Assembly: GCF_011058255.1 (NCBI RefSeq)
Contig: NZ_JAALFH010000067.1
Span: forward strand, 59,724-123,723
Reading direction: 5' to 3'
DNA length: 64,000 nucleotides
From: Thioalkalivibrio sp. XN8
GTDB lineage: Bacteria; Pseudomonadota; Gammaproteobacteria; Steroidobacterales; XN24
A program made the translations under genes and the position numbers. The notes below the pieces were generated by a model, which was given only the letters and a program-made list of their open reading frames with translations, had not been told where the DNA came from and did not search any database. Position 1 is the stretch's first letter. The number at the start of each line of letters is the position of its first letter. This document shows, piece by piece, positions 42,093-51,140 of this stretch.

Positions 42093-44141
42093 CTACTCGA
42101 CCTCTGCCGGCCGGGTGGCGCTGACGAGATCCTGCTGTACCTTCGCCGGGACCGGTTCATAGCGGTCCAGCTGCATCGACCAGGCCCCGGAGCCGCCGGT
42201 GATCGACTTGAGCTGGTTGGCGTAGTCCTGCAGTTCAGCCAGCGGTGCCTCCGCGTTGATCTGGATCCGCTGCCCGGACAGCGAGGTGGAGCCGAGCATG
42301 CGGCCGCGGCGCTGGGAGAGATGCCCGGTCACCGTCCCGAGCGCGTCGATCGGCACCGTCACCTGCAACTGGACGATGGGTTCCAGCACGATCGGTCCGG
42401 CGTCCCGGATCGCCTCGAGGAAGGCCCTGCGGCCGGCGCTGATGAAGGCGACCTCCTTGGAATCGACCGGGTGGGTCTTGCCGTCGTAAACGGCCACCCG
42501 GATGTCCTGCAGCGGGAAGCCCGCAATGGCGCCGCTCTCGAGGGCCTGGCGCACCCCTTTTTCGACTGCGGGGATGAATTGCTGCGGAATGGTGCCGCCG
42601 ACGACCTCGCTGGCGAACTCGAATCCGCTGCCCCGGGGCAGCGGGGCAATGCGCAGGTAGACCTCGCCGAACTGGCCGGCGCCGCCGGTCTGCTTCTTGT
42701 GCCGGTGATGGCCTTCCGCCGGCCTGGTGATGGTCTCGCGGTAGGGGATCGTCGGCAGGTGGGTCTGGACGTCGACGTTGAACCGTTCCTTCATCGCGTC
42801 CAGCACCAGCCTGAGGTGCAGTTCGCCGCTGCACAGCACCACCGTCTCGTTGGTCGAGGGCCGATGCTCCACCCGCAGCGCGGGATCCTCCGCCCGGAGC
42901 TTATGCAGGGCATCCGACAGCTTCTGCTCGTTGCCGCGCTGCGCCGGCTCGATGGCCACGCCCATCATCGGCGGCGCCATCTCGGGCAAGCGAACGTGGA
43001 AGTGGTCCTCGTCGTGGGAGTCGTGCAACACGTCGTTGAAGTCGAGGCTGTCGATGCGAGTCACCGCCACGATGTCGCCGGGGCCGGCGCTGTCGACCTC
43101 GAGGTTCTGCTTGCCCTGCAGCTTGAACAGGTGGTTCAGCTTGATCGGCTTGCGTGCGTCGCCGACGAACAGCTGGCTACCGGCACGGATCGTCCCCTGG
43201 TGGAGTCGCAGCACGGCGGTGCGCCCGACGTAGGGATCCACGACCACCTTGAAGACGTGGGCCACCACGTGGCTGTCCGGTTCCGAGGTGACGACCACGG
43301 GCTCGGCGGCCTCGCCCTCGCCACGCATGAACGGCGGCGGGTTGGCCTCGCGCGGGCTCGGCATCAGCTTGACGATATAGTCCAGCAGCTCGTTCACGCC
43401 GGCGCCGGTCTCCGCCGAGACGAAGAACACGGGTATCAGGTGGCGCTCCCGCAGCGCCTTCTCGAAGGCGTCGTGCAGCTGTTGCGGGTCCAGGTTCTGG
43501 CCCGACTCGAGGTAGGCTTCCATCAGCGCCTCATCGACCTCGACGACCTGGTCGATGATGTGCGTATGCGCCTCCGCGGTGCTGGAGAAATCAGCGTCCT
43601 GGCCGTCGTCGCGGAAGAAGCAGTCGAGCACTTTCCGGCCGTGGTCGCTGGGCAGGTTCACCGGCAGGCAGCGCTTGCCGAAGGCCTCCTGGATCTGCTC
43701 CAGCAGGATCCCGAGCTGGTCGGGCTCGGTATCCATCTTGTTGACGATGATGATCCGGCTCAGCGCCGCGTCGCCGGCAGCCTTCATCATCCGGCGTGCG
43801 CCGGTCTCCAGGCCGCCCGCGGCCGACAGCACCAGCGCCGCGCACTCGACGGCCGGCAACACCGCCACCGCACGCGGCAGGAAGTCGGTAAATCCGGGCG
43901 TGTCGATGAGGTTGATATGGGTGTCTTTCCAGTCCAGGTGGCAGACGGCGGTGTCGAGGGAGTGGGCCATCGCCACTTCGTGCGCGTCGAAGTCGCACAC
44001 GGTATCCCCGCGCTCGATGCGGCCGCGCTGCTTGATCGCCCCGGCGGCGTGCAACAGGGCTTCGGCCAGCGAGGTCTTGCCGGTGCCGGCGGGGCCGATG
44101 AGGGCGAGGTTGCGGATGGCGTCTGTTCTGTCGTTCTGCAT
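42093..44141 (-). CDS. Elongation factor G-like GTPase (paralogue)
   Basis: A 682-residue five-domain protein of the EF-G family. G1 is GPAGTGKT rather than AHVDHGKT; G3 is DTPGF, where the catalytic histidine of DTPGH is Phe; G4 is NKMD and G5 SAETG. Domains II-V follow in order (AGSQLFVG; RVEHRPSTNETVVLCSGELHLRL; GGTIPQQFIPAVEKG). This is the EF-G-like subgroup that exists beside canonical FusA; its role is unsettled (a GTPase on or near the ribosome). No rpsL/rpsG operon surrounds it, as expected for the paralogue. Confidence 0.88.
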   Translation of the reverse strand: MQNDRTDAIRNLALIGPAGTGKTSLAEALLHAAGAIKQRGRIERGDTVCDFDAHEVAMAHSLDTAVCHLDWKDTHINLIDTPGFTDFLPRAVAVLPAVECAALVLSAAGGLETGARRMMKAAGDAALSRIIIVNKMDTEPDQLGILLEQIQEAFGKRCLPVNLPSDHGRKVLDCFFRDDGQDADFSSTAEAHTHIIDQVVEVDEALMEAYLESGQNLDPQQLHDAFEKALRERHLIPVFFVSAETGAGVNELLDYIVKLMPSPREANPPPFMRGEGEAAEPVVVTSEPDSHVVAHVFKVVVDPYVGRTAVLRLHQGTIRAGSQLFVGDARKPIKLNHLFKLQGKQNLEVDSAGPGDIVAVTRIDSLDFNDVLHDSHDEDHFHVRLPEMAPPMMGVAIEPAQRGNEQKLSDALHKLRAEDPALRVEHRPSTNETVVLCSGELHLRLVLDAMKERFNVDVQTHLPTIPYRETITRPAEGHHRHKKQTGGAGQFGEVYLRIAPLPRGSGFEFASEVVGGTIPQQFIPAVEKGVRQALESGAIAGFPLQDIRVAVYDGKTHPVDSKEVAFISAGRRAFLEAIRDAGPIVLEPIVQLQVTVPIDALGTVTGHLSQRRGRMLGSTSLSGQRIQINAEAPLAELQDYANQLKSITGGSGAWSMQLDRYEPVPAKVQQDLVSATRPAEVE

Positions 44142-44178
44142 GGCTCAACCTTTCCGAAAGTACGGCAATGAATCGAGT

Positions 44179-44997
44179 TTACCCTTCTGTGTGGCCGCCG
44201 CAGTTACGGATAACCACGGTGGCGCCCGGGCCGGCGCCGAGAGCATCCAGCGCGCTGCCGTCACGCACTGCGATCTCGACCAGCCCGAAGGCGTTCACTA
44301 CGGCGACCGGCTGGCCCGGGTCAGCGGCCCCGTAGGTTGGCGCCAGGAGCAGGTCGTGCGCCCCGAGCGCAACCCCGGGACTGTCGAGGCCCCGCAGCAG
44401 GCCGGCGTCGATGTTGCTGATCAGGTTGCCGAAACGATCGGCGACGAGGATCTCGCCCTGCACCTGGTCGTCGGTCCGGCATGGGCGGGGCAGGGGCCGT
44501 GGATCGACTGCGCTGGCCCTCGGGCCGAAGTCGGCGGGTTCCAGCTCGCCGGCGGCCAGCAGCGCGGCCAGCGGCGCGAACAGGTCCCGGCCGTGAAAAG
44601 TACGCGACAGCCGGCCCAGCCCGAGCCGGTCGGGCAGTCCGGGATCGAGCGTGCGCCAGGCCACGCCCGCGGAGCCGCGCAGCGCTTCGGGCAGCAGCCC
44701 GTTGTCCGGCGCCAGGAGCAGCTGGCGCCCGCATTCGGCCAGGGTGACGCCGCGGGCCGTGCCGACGCCGGGGTCGACCACGGCAAGGTGCAGCGTCCCG
44801 GCGGGAAAATCGCGCCAGGCCTGGCCCAGCCAGAAACCGGCGAGGTCCGAGCGCCCGGCGGGCAGGCCGTGGCTGAGGTCGACGATGCGCGCACTCGGCA
44901 GGCGACCGAGGATGCGGCCTTTCATGATGCCGACGAAGGGCTCGGCAAGGCCGAAATCAGTCGTCAGCGTAACCAGCCCGGTGGGGGCGAATACCAT
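44179..44997 (-). CDS. SAM hydroxide adenosyltransferase (DUF62) family protein
   Basis: A 272-residue protein of the S-adenosyl-L-methionine hydroxide adenosyltransferase family, which splits SAM to adenosine and methionine. The family's start (VTLTTDFGLAEPFVGIMKG), VVDPGVGT, APDNGLL and FHGRDLFAP are all present, including the two catalytic-region aspartates. The C-terminal domain ends with RFGNLISNID and a short beta stretch. ATG 44997 lies 14 bases after the hypE stop, on the same strand, so it probably belongs to the hyp transcript. Confidence 0.9.
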   Translation of the reverse strand: MVFAPTGLVTLTTDFGLAEPFVGIMKGRILGRLPSARIVDLSHGLPAGRSDLAGFWLGQAWRDFPAGTLHLAVVDPGVGTARGVTLAECGRQLLLAPDNGLLPEALRGSAGVAWRTLDPGLPDRLGLGRLSRTFHGRDLFAPLAALLAAGELEPADFGPRASAVDPRPLPRPCRTDDQVQGEILVADRFGNLISNIDAGLLRGLDSPGVALGAHDLLLAPTYGAADPGQPVAVVNAFGLVEIAVRDGSALDALGAGPGATVVIRNCGGHTEG

Positions 44998-45011
44998 GCA
45001 TGCAGCGCCGT

Positions 45012-46025
45012 TCAGCAGATCCTTGGCAGGGGATCGTCTTCCAGTTCTTCCAGCATCCGGCGGCCCCCGAGTTCGGTCTCGATGACTACCGGGCGGCCCT
45101 CCGCCTCGACCTCGCCGATCAGGGCGGCGTCGGCGCCGCCCGGCAGGGCGCGCCAGGCCGCCAGCGCGGCATCGGCTTCGTCCGGGGCCACAACGGCTAC
45201 GACCCGCCCCTCGCAGGCGAGGTAATAGGGATCGTAGCCCAGCATCTCGCACACGCTGCGCACGGCGTCGCGTACCGGGATGGCCGGTTCCGACAGCCGC
45301 ACCGAGCAGCCGGTGGCGCGGGCGATCTCGTGCGCCACGGTGGCGAGGCCGCCGCGGGTCGGATCGCGCATGAAACGCAGGCCCTCCAGCGCCAGCAGGG
45401 CCCGGGTGTAGGGCAGGACGCTGGCCGCGTCAGAGGCCAGGTCGCCACGCAGGCCGAACTGCTCGCGAGCCAGCATCACGGCGATGCCATGGTCGCCGAC
45501 GGAGCCGCTGACCAGCAGCCGGTCCCCCGGCCGGATGCAGTCCATGCTCAGGCGGGTGTTCGGTGGCCGCACGCCGATGCCGGTGGTCGCCAGGTACAGG
45601 CCGCCCCCTTCGCCGCGCCGCAGCACCTTGGTGTCGCCGGCGGCGACCTGCACGCCGGTGTCCCGGGCCGCGCGCGCCAGGCTGGCGATGACCCGGTCCA
45701 GCAGCTCGACCTCGAGCCCTTCCTCGATGAACACGTTGAGCGACAGGTAGAGGGGTGTGGCGCCGGCGACGGCCAGGTCGTTGGTCGTGCCGTGGACAGC
45801 CAGGGAGCCGATGTCGCCGCCCGGGAACTCCAGCGGCTGCACGGTGAAGCCGTCCGTGGTGAAGACTACTTCGCCCTCCGGCAAGGCCGGCAGGGGGCAG
45901 GCGTCGAGATCGGTATCGAGGACGCCGCCGCCGAGATGGCGGGCAAAGACTTCCTTGATCAGCTCGCGCATGAAGCGACCGCCGTTCCCATGGGCCAGGC
46001 CGATGCGTGCCTCTTCAAGCGCCAT
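45012..46025 (-). CDS. hypE: Hydrogenase expression/formation protein HypE
   Basis: A 337-residue PurM-like enzyme that dehydrates its C-terminal thiocarbamate, delivered by HypF, to a thiocyanate that supplies the cyanide ligands of the NiFe site. The C-terminus is the required PRIC, with the acceptor cysteine last. ATP-site motifs are GNGGRFMRELI, FTTDGFTV and GTTNDLAVAGA. It starts after GAGGAG, 41 bases behind hypF. Confidence 0.97.
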   Translation of the reverse strand: MALEEARIGLAHGNGGRFMRELIKEVFARHLGGGVLDTDLDACPLPALPEGEVVFTTDGFTVQPLEFPGGDIGSLAVHGTTNDLAVAGATPLYLSLNVFIEEGLEVELLDRVIASLARAARDTGVQVAAGDTKVLRRGEGGGLYLATTGIGVRPPNTRLSMDCIRPGDRLLVSGSVGDHGIAVMLAREQFGLRGDLASDAASVLPYTRALLALEGLRFMRDPTRGGLATVAHEIARATGCSVRLSEPAIPVRDAVRSVCEMLGYDPYYLACEGRVVAVVAPDEADAALAAWRALPGGADAALIGEVEAEGRPVVIETELGGRRMLEELEDDPLPRIC

Positions 46026-46066
46026 GCAGTGTCTCCTCGGGCTGGTGGGATGCTCCCGCTGGCATT

Positions 46067-48328
46067 CTACTCCTCCGCGGGCGTCCTTGCGGCGACCTCG
46101 ACCAGCTGGCCGAAGGCGATGACTGCATCGTTGGCCGGCAGCCGCTGCGGCAGGGCGAGCGGGACGCCGTCAGCCTGGAAATGCGTGTGCATGCGCTCGG
46201 CCAGCAGGCGGTTCTGCAGCACGCCGCCGGTGGCGCCGACAGCGCCGACTTCGTGGCTGGCGCTGACTGCGCGATAGATGGCGACAGCCGTCTGCGCCAG
46301 CGCCTCGTGGAAGCCGGCGGCGCGCCGGGCCACTGGTTGGGACCCGTCCAGGAGGGGAGGGAGGAGGGGCGCCCAGTCCGCCCGCAGCAGGCCCGCCTCG
46401 TCCGGTGCCAACGGCAGGGCCCTGGCGGCGCCCGGCGCCATGGAGCCTGCCGCGGCCTCGAAGCGCATCGGTCCCTCGCCCTCGTAGCTGCCGCGCAGGC
46501 AGACCCCGCTCAGCGCGGCGGCGGCGTCGAACAGCCGTCCCGCCGCGGTGCTGGCAGGGGTGTTGAGACCACGGTCCCAGGCTGTGCGGGCCAAGCCATC
46601 GGGATCCGGGCAGCCGGGCCACTCGACCCCCGCCTCCCAGCACAGCGCGGCCCCGCTGCGCCAGGGTTCGCGGCCGGCCAGCTCGCCCCCGGGCAGGCGG
46701 AAGGGGCGGAAGCTGGCTACCCGGCGCCAGTCTCCCGGTCGCCCGAGAAAGGCCTCGCCCCCCCAGAGCGTGCCGTCGCCGCCGTAACCGACGCCGTCCC
46801 AGGTGAATACCAGCAACGGACCGTCGCATTCGATTTCGGCCGCCAGCGCCGCCGCATGGGCGTGGTGATGCAGCACCGTCGTCAGCGGCAGGTCCTGGCG
46901 GCGGGCCCAGCGCGCGGTGGCGTAGCCCGGATGGGCGTCGCAGGCCAGCGCCTCGGCGCGGACGCCGTAGAGCGCCTGGAGGTCGGCGGCGACCTGCTCG
47001 AACACCTCCATGCTGCGTTCGGAGCCCATGTCCCCGATATGCGGCGAGACCACGCAGCGGTCTTCCCAGGCCAGCGCAATGGTGTTCTTCATGTGCGCGC
47101 CCACGGCCAGGGTCGGCCGCGGCATCGGCCGGGCCAGCTCGATCTCGGCCGGCGCGCAGCCCCGGCCGATCCGGAGGGGCCGCAGGCTGCCGGCACTGCG
47201 CCGCCAGACCGGGTCGTCGGCCGGTCGCACGATCGGCCGGTCATGGTGCAGGCAGCCTTCGACGAGGTGGGCGAGCCGCGACTCGACCTCGGCCCCGTCG
47301 GTCAGCACCGGCTCGCCGCTGAGGTTGGCCGAGGTGGCGACCACCGGCCGGCCCAGCGCGCCCAGCAGCAGGGCGTGCAGGGGGCTGTAGGGCAGCATCA
47401 CGCCGAGTTCGGCCAGCCCCGGCGCCAGCGCCTCCGGCAGCGCCCCGGGGCGGCGGGCGACCAGCACGATAGGCCGCTGCGGCGAGCGCAGCAGGGCCGC
47501 TTCCGCTGCGGTCGGGACGGCGGCCGCTCGCACCTGGTCGAGGCCGTCGGCGCCCGCCAGCGGGAACATCACCGCCAGCGGCTTGGAGGGGCGCGGCTTG
47601 AGCCGTCGCAGGCGGGCGATGGCCGGGTCGCTGGCCGCATCACACACCAGGTGGTAGCCGCCGATACCCTTGACGGCGACCAGGCGGCCCGCATCCAGGG
47701 CCGCAATGCAGGCCGCCAGCGCCTCGTCGCCGCCCCGCGGCGGGCTCCCGTCCAGCCCGGACCAGGCCAGTTGCGGGCCGCACTTCGGGCAGGCCACGGG
47801 CTCGGCATGGAAGCGCCGGTCGGCGGGGTCGTCGTACTCGGCGCGGCAGGCGGCGCAGAGCGGGAACCCGGCCATCGATGTGTTGGGGCGGTCGTAGGGC
47901 AGGTCCCGGATGATGGTGTAGCGGGGACCACACTGGGTGCAGTTGATGAAGGGATAGCCGTAACGCCGGTCAGCAGGGTCCGCCAGCTCCGCCAGGCAGT
48001 CGTCGCAGGTGAAATAGTCCGGCGGCACAAAAATCCTGGGATCGGCCCCGGCTGCGCTCGGCAGGATGGTGAAGCCTGCCGGCGGCGTGCCGGACCAGGG
48101 CTCGCTGCGGCGAATGCGCGGCGCCGCGATCGCCGGCGCGCGACTCGACACCTCCCGGGTGAAGCCTTCCACGGCTGCAGGCGGGCCGCAGACCAGCACC
48201 TCGACCTCGCCGACGGTATTGCGAGCCCAGCCGCTCAACTGGTGGCGGGCGGCGAGACGGTAGAGGAACGGGCGAAAGCCGACGCCCTGGACCTGGCCGG
48301 TGATCCAGAGCCGGCGGCCGGCGCTCAG
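46067..48328 (-). CDS. hypF: Carbamoyltransferase HypF
   Basis: A 753-residue enzyme that turns carbamoyl phosphate into the cyanide precursor and loads it on HypE. In order: an acylphosphatase domain (QVQGVGFRPFLYRLA), two zinc fingers (CDDC-CTQC and CAAC-CPKC), a YrdC-like domain (KGIGGYHLVCDA) and a Kae1-like domain with the HHHAH metal motif and GDMGS. No ATG or GTG gives a family-like N-terminus; a CTG at 48326-48328 sits right behind GGGAGGTGG and overlaps the hypD stop as CTGA. A GTG further upstream inside hypD is an alternative. Confidence 0.95.
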   Translation of the reverse strand: MSAGRRLWITGQVQGVGFRPFLYRLAARHQLSGWARNTVGEVEVLVCGPPAAVEGFTREVSSRAPAIAAPRIRRSEPWSGTPPAGFTILPSAAGADPRIFVPPDYFTCDDCLAELADPADRRYGYPFINCTQCGPRYTIIRDLPYDRPNTSMAGFPLCAACRAEYDDPADRRFHAEPVACPKCGPQLAWSGLDGSPPRGGDEALAACIAALDAGRLVAVKGIGGYHLVCDAASDPAIARLRRLKPRPSKPLAVMFPLAGADGLDQVRAAAVPTAAEAALLRSPQRPIVLVARRPGALPEALAPGLAELGVMLPYSPLHALLLGALGRPVVATSANLSGEPVLTDGAEVESRLAHLVEGCLHHDRPIVRPADDPVWRRSAGSLRPLRIGRGCAPAEIELARPMPRPTLAVGAHMKNTIALAWEDRCVVSPHIGDMGSERSMEVFEQVAADLQALYGVRAEALACDAHPGYATARWARRQDLPLTTVLHHHAHAAALAAEIECDGPLLVFTWDGVGYGGDGTLWGGEAFLGRPGDWRRVASFRPFRLPGGELAGREPWRSGAALCWEAGVEWPGCPDPDGLARTAWDRGLNTPASTAAGRLFDAAAALSGVCLRGSYEGEGPMRFEAAAGSMAPGAARALPLAPDEAGLLRADWAPLLPPLLDGSQPVARRAAGFHEALAQTAVAIYRAVSASHEVGAVGATGGVLQNRLLAERMHTHFQADGVPLALPQRLPANDAVIAFGQLVEVAARTPAEE

Positions 48329-49428
48329 GCCACCTCCCGGGTCCGGATGCCGTTCGACCACCAGATCCGGCACGCGCCCTCGTCCGAGACCATGCACGGC
48401 CCGACGGGAGTGCGCGGCGTGCAGGCCGAGCCGTAAATGCGGCACTGGTTGGGGTAGATCTTGCCCAGCACCACGCGGGCGCAGTCGCAGCCCTTGGGCA
48501 TCAGGCCCGCGCGCTTGCGGTCGTGGGCGCCATAGTCCGGGAAGTGGCGCCGGGCGTCGCGCGCCGCCAGGTGTTCCCGGAGCCCGTAGCCGGAAGCCGG
48601 GATGGTGCCGATGCCGCGCCAGCCGGCGTCGATCACGTCCATGGTCTCGTCCAGGAAACGGCGGGCCGTGGCGTTGCCGCCCGGGCGGGCGACCTCCGGG
48701 TAGCAGTTGTCGAGGAAGCACTTGCCCTCGACCAGCTGCCGCAACACGGAGTAGGTGGCGGCGAGCAGGCTCTCCGGGTGGAAGCCGGCCACCGCCGCCG
48801 GCAGGCGGTGCTGCTCGACCACGAAGTCCCATTCTTCCGGGCCCATCACCGTGGCGACGTGCCCGGGGGCAATCAGGGCGTCGAAGCTGCGGTCCTCGGA
48901 CTCCAGCAGCATTGCCACGGCCGGCCAGGTGCGCCGGCCGGCCAGCAGGACGAGGAGATTCTCCGGCGGGTCGCCGGCCAGCATCGCCGCGACCGGTGCC
49001 GTGGTGGTCTCGAACCCGGCGGCGAAGAACACCACGCGGCGCCCGGGGTTGGCGCGGGCGATCTCGACGGCTTCCGTGGGGGAGGCCACGGGCCGGACGT
49101 CGCCGCCGGCGGCCTTGGCCTGCTCCAGGCTGCGGGTTTCCTTCAGCGGCAGGTTCACCGGCACCCGCAGCATGTCGCCGAAACTGACCACGATCACCTC
49201 GGGGTCCTGCAGGGCGATCTGCATGGCGTGGTAGACGTCTTCCTCGGGGCAGACGCAGACCGGGCAACCCGGGCCGGGGATCAGCTCGACCTGGGGCGGC
49301 AGGGTGCCGCGCAGGCCGGCCATGCTGATCGAGCGTTCGTGCCCGCCGCAGACGTTCATGATCCGCACCCGGTCGGGCAGCGGCAGGGCGCGGATGCGCT
49401 CCAGCCATTGCCGCGCCGTGGCGCTCAT
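48325..49428 (-). CDS. hypD: Hydrogenase formation protein HypD
   Basis: A 367-residue iron-sulfur protein that, with HypC, holds the iron while cyanide and CO ligands are added. The conserved stretches are all here: NVCGGHERSI, PGPGCPVCV, FFAAGFETTTAP, GFHPESLLA and the C-terminal KGCDCARVVLGKI-PNQCRIYGSACTP cysteine region. It is coupled to hypB (ATGA overlap) and to hypF. Confidence 0.97.
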   Translation of the reverse strand: MSATARQWLERIRALPLPDRVRIMNVCGGHERSISMAGLRGTLPPQVELIPGPGCPVCVCPEEDVYHAMQIALQDPEVIVVSFGDMLRVPVNLPLKETRSLEQAKAAGGDVRPVASPTEAVEIARANPGRRVVFFAAGFETTTAPVAAMLAGDPPENLLVLLAGRRTWPAVAMLLESEDRSFDALIAPGHVATVMGPEEWDFVVEQHRLPAAVAGFHPESLLAATYSVLRQLVEGKCFLDNCYPEVARPGGNATARRFLDETMDVIDAGWRGIGTIPASGYGLREHLAARDARRHFPDYGAHDRKRAGLMPKGCDCARVVLGKIYPNQCRIYGSACTPRTPVGPCMVSDEGACRIWWSNGIRTREVA

Positions 49429-50351
49429 GACCGCGCGCCCCCGGTCCGTTCGTGGCGGTGTTCGTGGGCGTGCTCGTGCTCGTGATGATGCTCATGGGCA
49501 TGGCCGTGCGCATGGCCGTGCCCGCCGCCCGCCGGTTCCGCCGCATGCAGCCGGGCGCCCTCGGCCTGGATCGCCGGGCGGCGGGTCTGGCCGGCGGCGA
49601 TGCGGGCACGCTGCGCTGCGAGTTCGCTGTCGAGCCAGTCCAGCCAGGCCTCGAGCCCAAGTCCCTTGCGGGGCGACAGCCGGATCACGGGTGCCTGGGA
49701 GCCCACCAGGCGCAGGGCGCGTTCCGCCTTGCCGGGGTCGAAATCGTCCAGCACGGCCAGCAGGTCGGTCTTGGTGAGCAGCATCAGGTCGGCCGCGCGG
49801 AACATGACGGGGTACTTGGCCGGCTTGTCGTCGCCCTCGGTGACCGAGAGGAGGGTGATGTTCAGGTGCTGGCCGAGATCGAAGCTGGCCGGGCAGACGA
49901 GGTTGCCGACATTCTCGATGAAGACGAGATCCACGCCGTCGAGGTCAAGCCGGTGCAGGGCGTCGTGGACCATGTGGGCGTCGAGGTGGCAGGCGCTGCC
50001 GGTGGCGATCTGCACCGCCTCCACGCCCTTGGCCCGGATGCGCGCGGCGTCGTTCTCGGTCTCCAGGTCGCCCTCGATCACCACGATGCGGTGGCGCCCG
50101 CCCAGCGCGTCGATGGTCGCCTCCAGCAGGGCCGTCTTGCCGGCGCCGGGGGACGACATCAGGTTGACGGCGAGAATCCCGCGCGCGTCGAAGTGGGCGC
50201 GGTTGTGCGCCGCCTGGTGGTCATTCTCGCTCAGCAGGCTCTGCAGCACGGTGACGGCGGCCCGGCCGTCCTCGGTCTGCGCCAGGCGGCCGCCCGGGGT
50301 CACGAGATGACGGTTGCCGTCGGTGATGTTGCAGCCGCAGGTGTCACACAT
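49425..50351 (-). CDS. hypB: Nickel-handling GTPase HypB with C-terminal His tail
   Basis: A 308-residue GTPase that delivers nickel to the hydrogenase large subunit with HypA. It starts with the metal motif MCDTCGC, then SSPGAGKT (G1), EGDLETENDA and the metal-site ATGSACHLDAHMV, and ends the G domain with TKTD. The histidine-rich stretch, normally just after the N-terminal motif, is instead at the C-terminus (13 His in residues 278-300). The hypD start overlaps its stop by four bases. Confidence 0.96.
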   Translation of the reverse strand: MCDTCGCNITDGNRHLVTPGGRLAQTEDGRAAVTVLQSLLSENDHQAAHNRAHFDARGILAVNLMSSPGAGKTALLEATIDALGGRHRIVVIEGDLETENDAARIRAKGVEAVQIATGSACHLDAHMVHDALHRLDLDGVDLVFIENVGNLVCPASFDLGQHLNITLLSVTEGDDKPAKYPVMFRAADLMLLTKTDLLAVLDDFDPGKAERALRLVGSQAPVIRLSPRKGLGLEAWLDWLDSELAAQRARIAAGQTRRPAIQAEGARLHAAEPAGGGHGHAHGHAHEHHHEHEHAHEHRHERTGGARS

Positions 50352-50389
50352 GGGGCACTCCGGTAATGAAACGGAAGCGAAACGAGACT

Positions 50390-50752
50390 CTATAACATTT
50401 CGGCGGCCGGGGCCGAGAGTTCGACGGACTCGAGCAGCATCTCCGTGCCGGAGACCGTGCGAACCCGGAAGCCCCCGCAAGCCGGGCAGAGCATGCGGTT
50501 GGGTGCGGCCTCGCCGCTGGCGCCGCAGGCCTGGCACTGCACGACGACGGGTGCGGCGTCGATCTGGAGTTCCGCGCCTTCGGCCACGGAGCCGGCGGCG
50601 GCGAGGGGGAAAGCCTGCCGCAGCAGCGCGGCCTCAACCCCGGAGAGGGGCCCGATCCGCAGCTTCACCAGTTCCACGCGGCCGCCGCCGTGCTGCGCGG
50701 CAACCGCCTCCAGCTGGCTGACCAGGGCCTGGCAGACCGAGAGCTCGTGCAC
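50390..50752 (-). CDS. hypA: Hydrogenase maturation nickel chaperone HypA
   Basis: A 120-residue protein. The N-terminal MHEL provides the nickel ligand His2; two CxxC pairs (CQACG and CPACGG) form the zinc site. It passes nickel to HypB. The gene lies three bases after hypC and 38 before hypB on the same strand. Confidence 0.96.
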   Translation of the reverse strand: MHELSVCQALVSQLEAVAAQHGGGRVELVKLRIGPLSGVEAALLRQAFPLAAAGSVAEGAELQIDAAPVVVQCQACGASGEAAPNRMLCPACGGFRVRTVSGTEMLLESVELSAPAAEML

Positions 50753-50755
50753 GGC

Positions 50756-50989
50756 TCAGGCCTCCGCCACGTCACCCAGCATTTCGTCGTAGATCTCCCA
50801 GGCCGAGCGGGCTTCCTGCTCGGTCATCTTCTGGATCGCGTAGCCGACATGGACCATCACGTACTCGCCGACCGCGACCGGCTCGTCCTGCATCATGAAC
50901 AGGCTGACGTCGCGCTCGACGCCCTTGGCCTCACAACGGGCCATGAAGCCGTCGACCGCCACCACTTGCATAGGTATGCCGAGGCACAT
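50756..50989 (-). CDS. hypC: Hydrogenase assembly chaperone HypC
   Basis: A 77-residue HypC/HybG protein that holds the immature large subunit and partners HypD. It begins with MCLGIPMQV, where Cys2 is the essential residue, and has the VGEYVMVHVGYAI beta-barrel core. It heads the minus-strand hyp operon. The 151 bases between it and the divergent protease gene hold both promoters, but I found no convincing boxes there. Confidence 0.96.
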   Translation of the reverse strand: MCLGIPMQVVAVDGFMARCEAKGVERDVSLFMMQDEPVAVGEYVMVHVGYAIQKMTEQEARSAWEIYDEMLGDVAEA

Positions 50990-51140
50990 TGGGACTCTCC
51001 TCCCGATTCTGTCTCTTCAGAGTCGCACGCTGCCATCCGCGGCGCCGCCGCGCAAGCTGGTAAATATCCTGATGCGTCTGATTCTCATCCCAGTATGCTC
51101 CGTCCGGGGCCCGCTCCTGCGCCCCCCGGGAGGAACGCAG

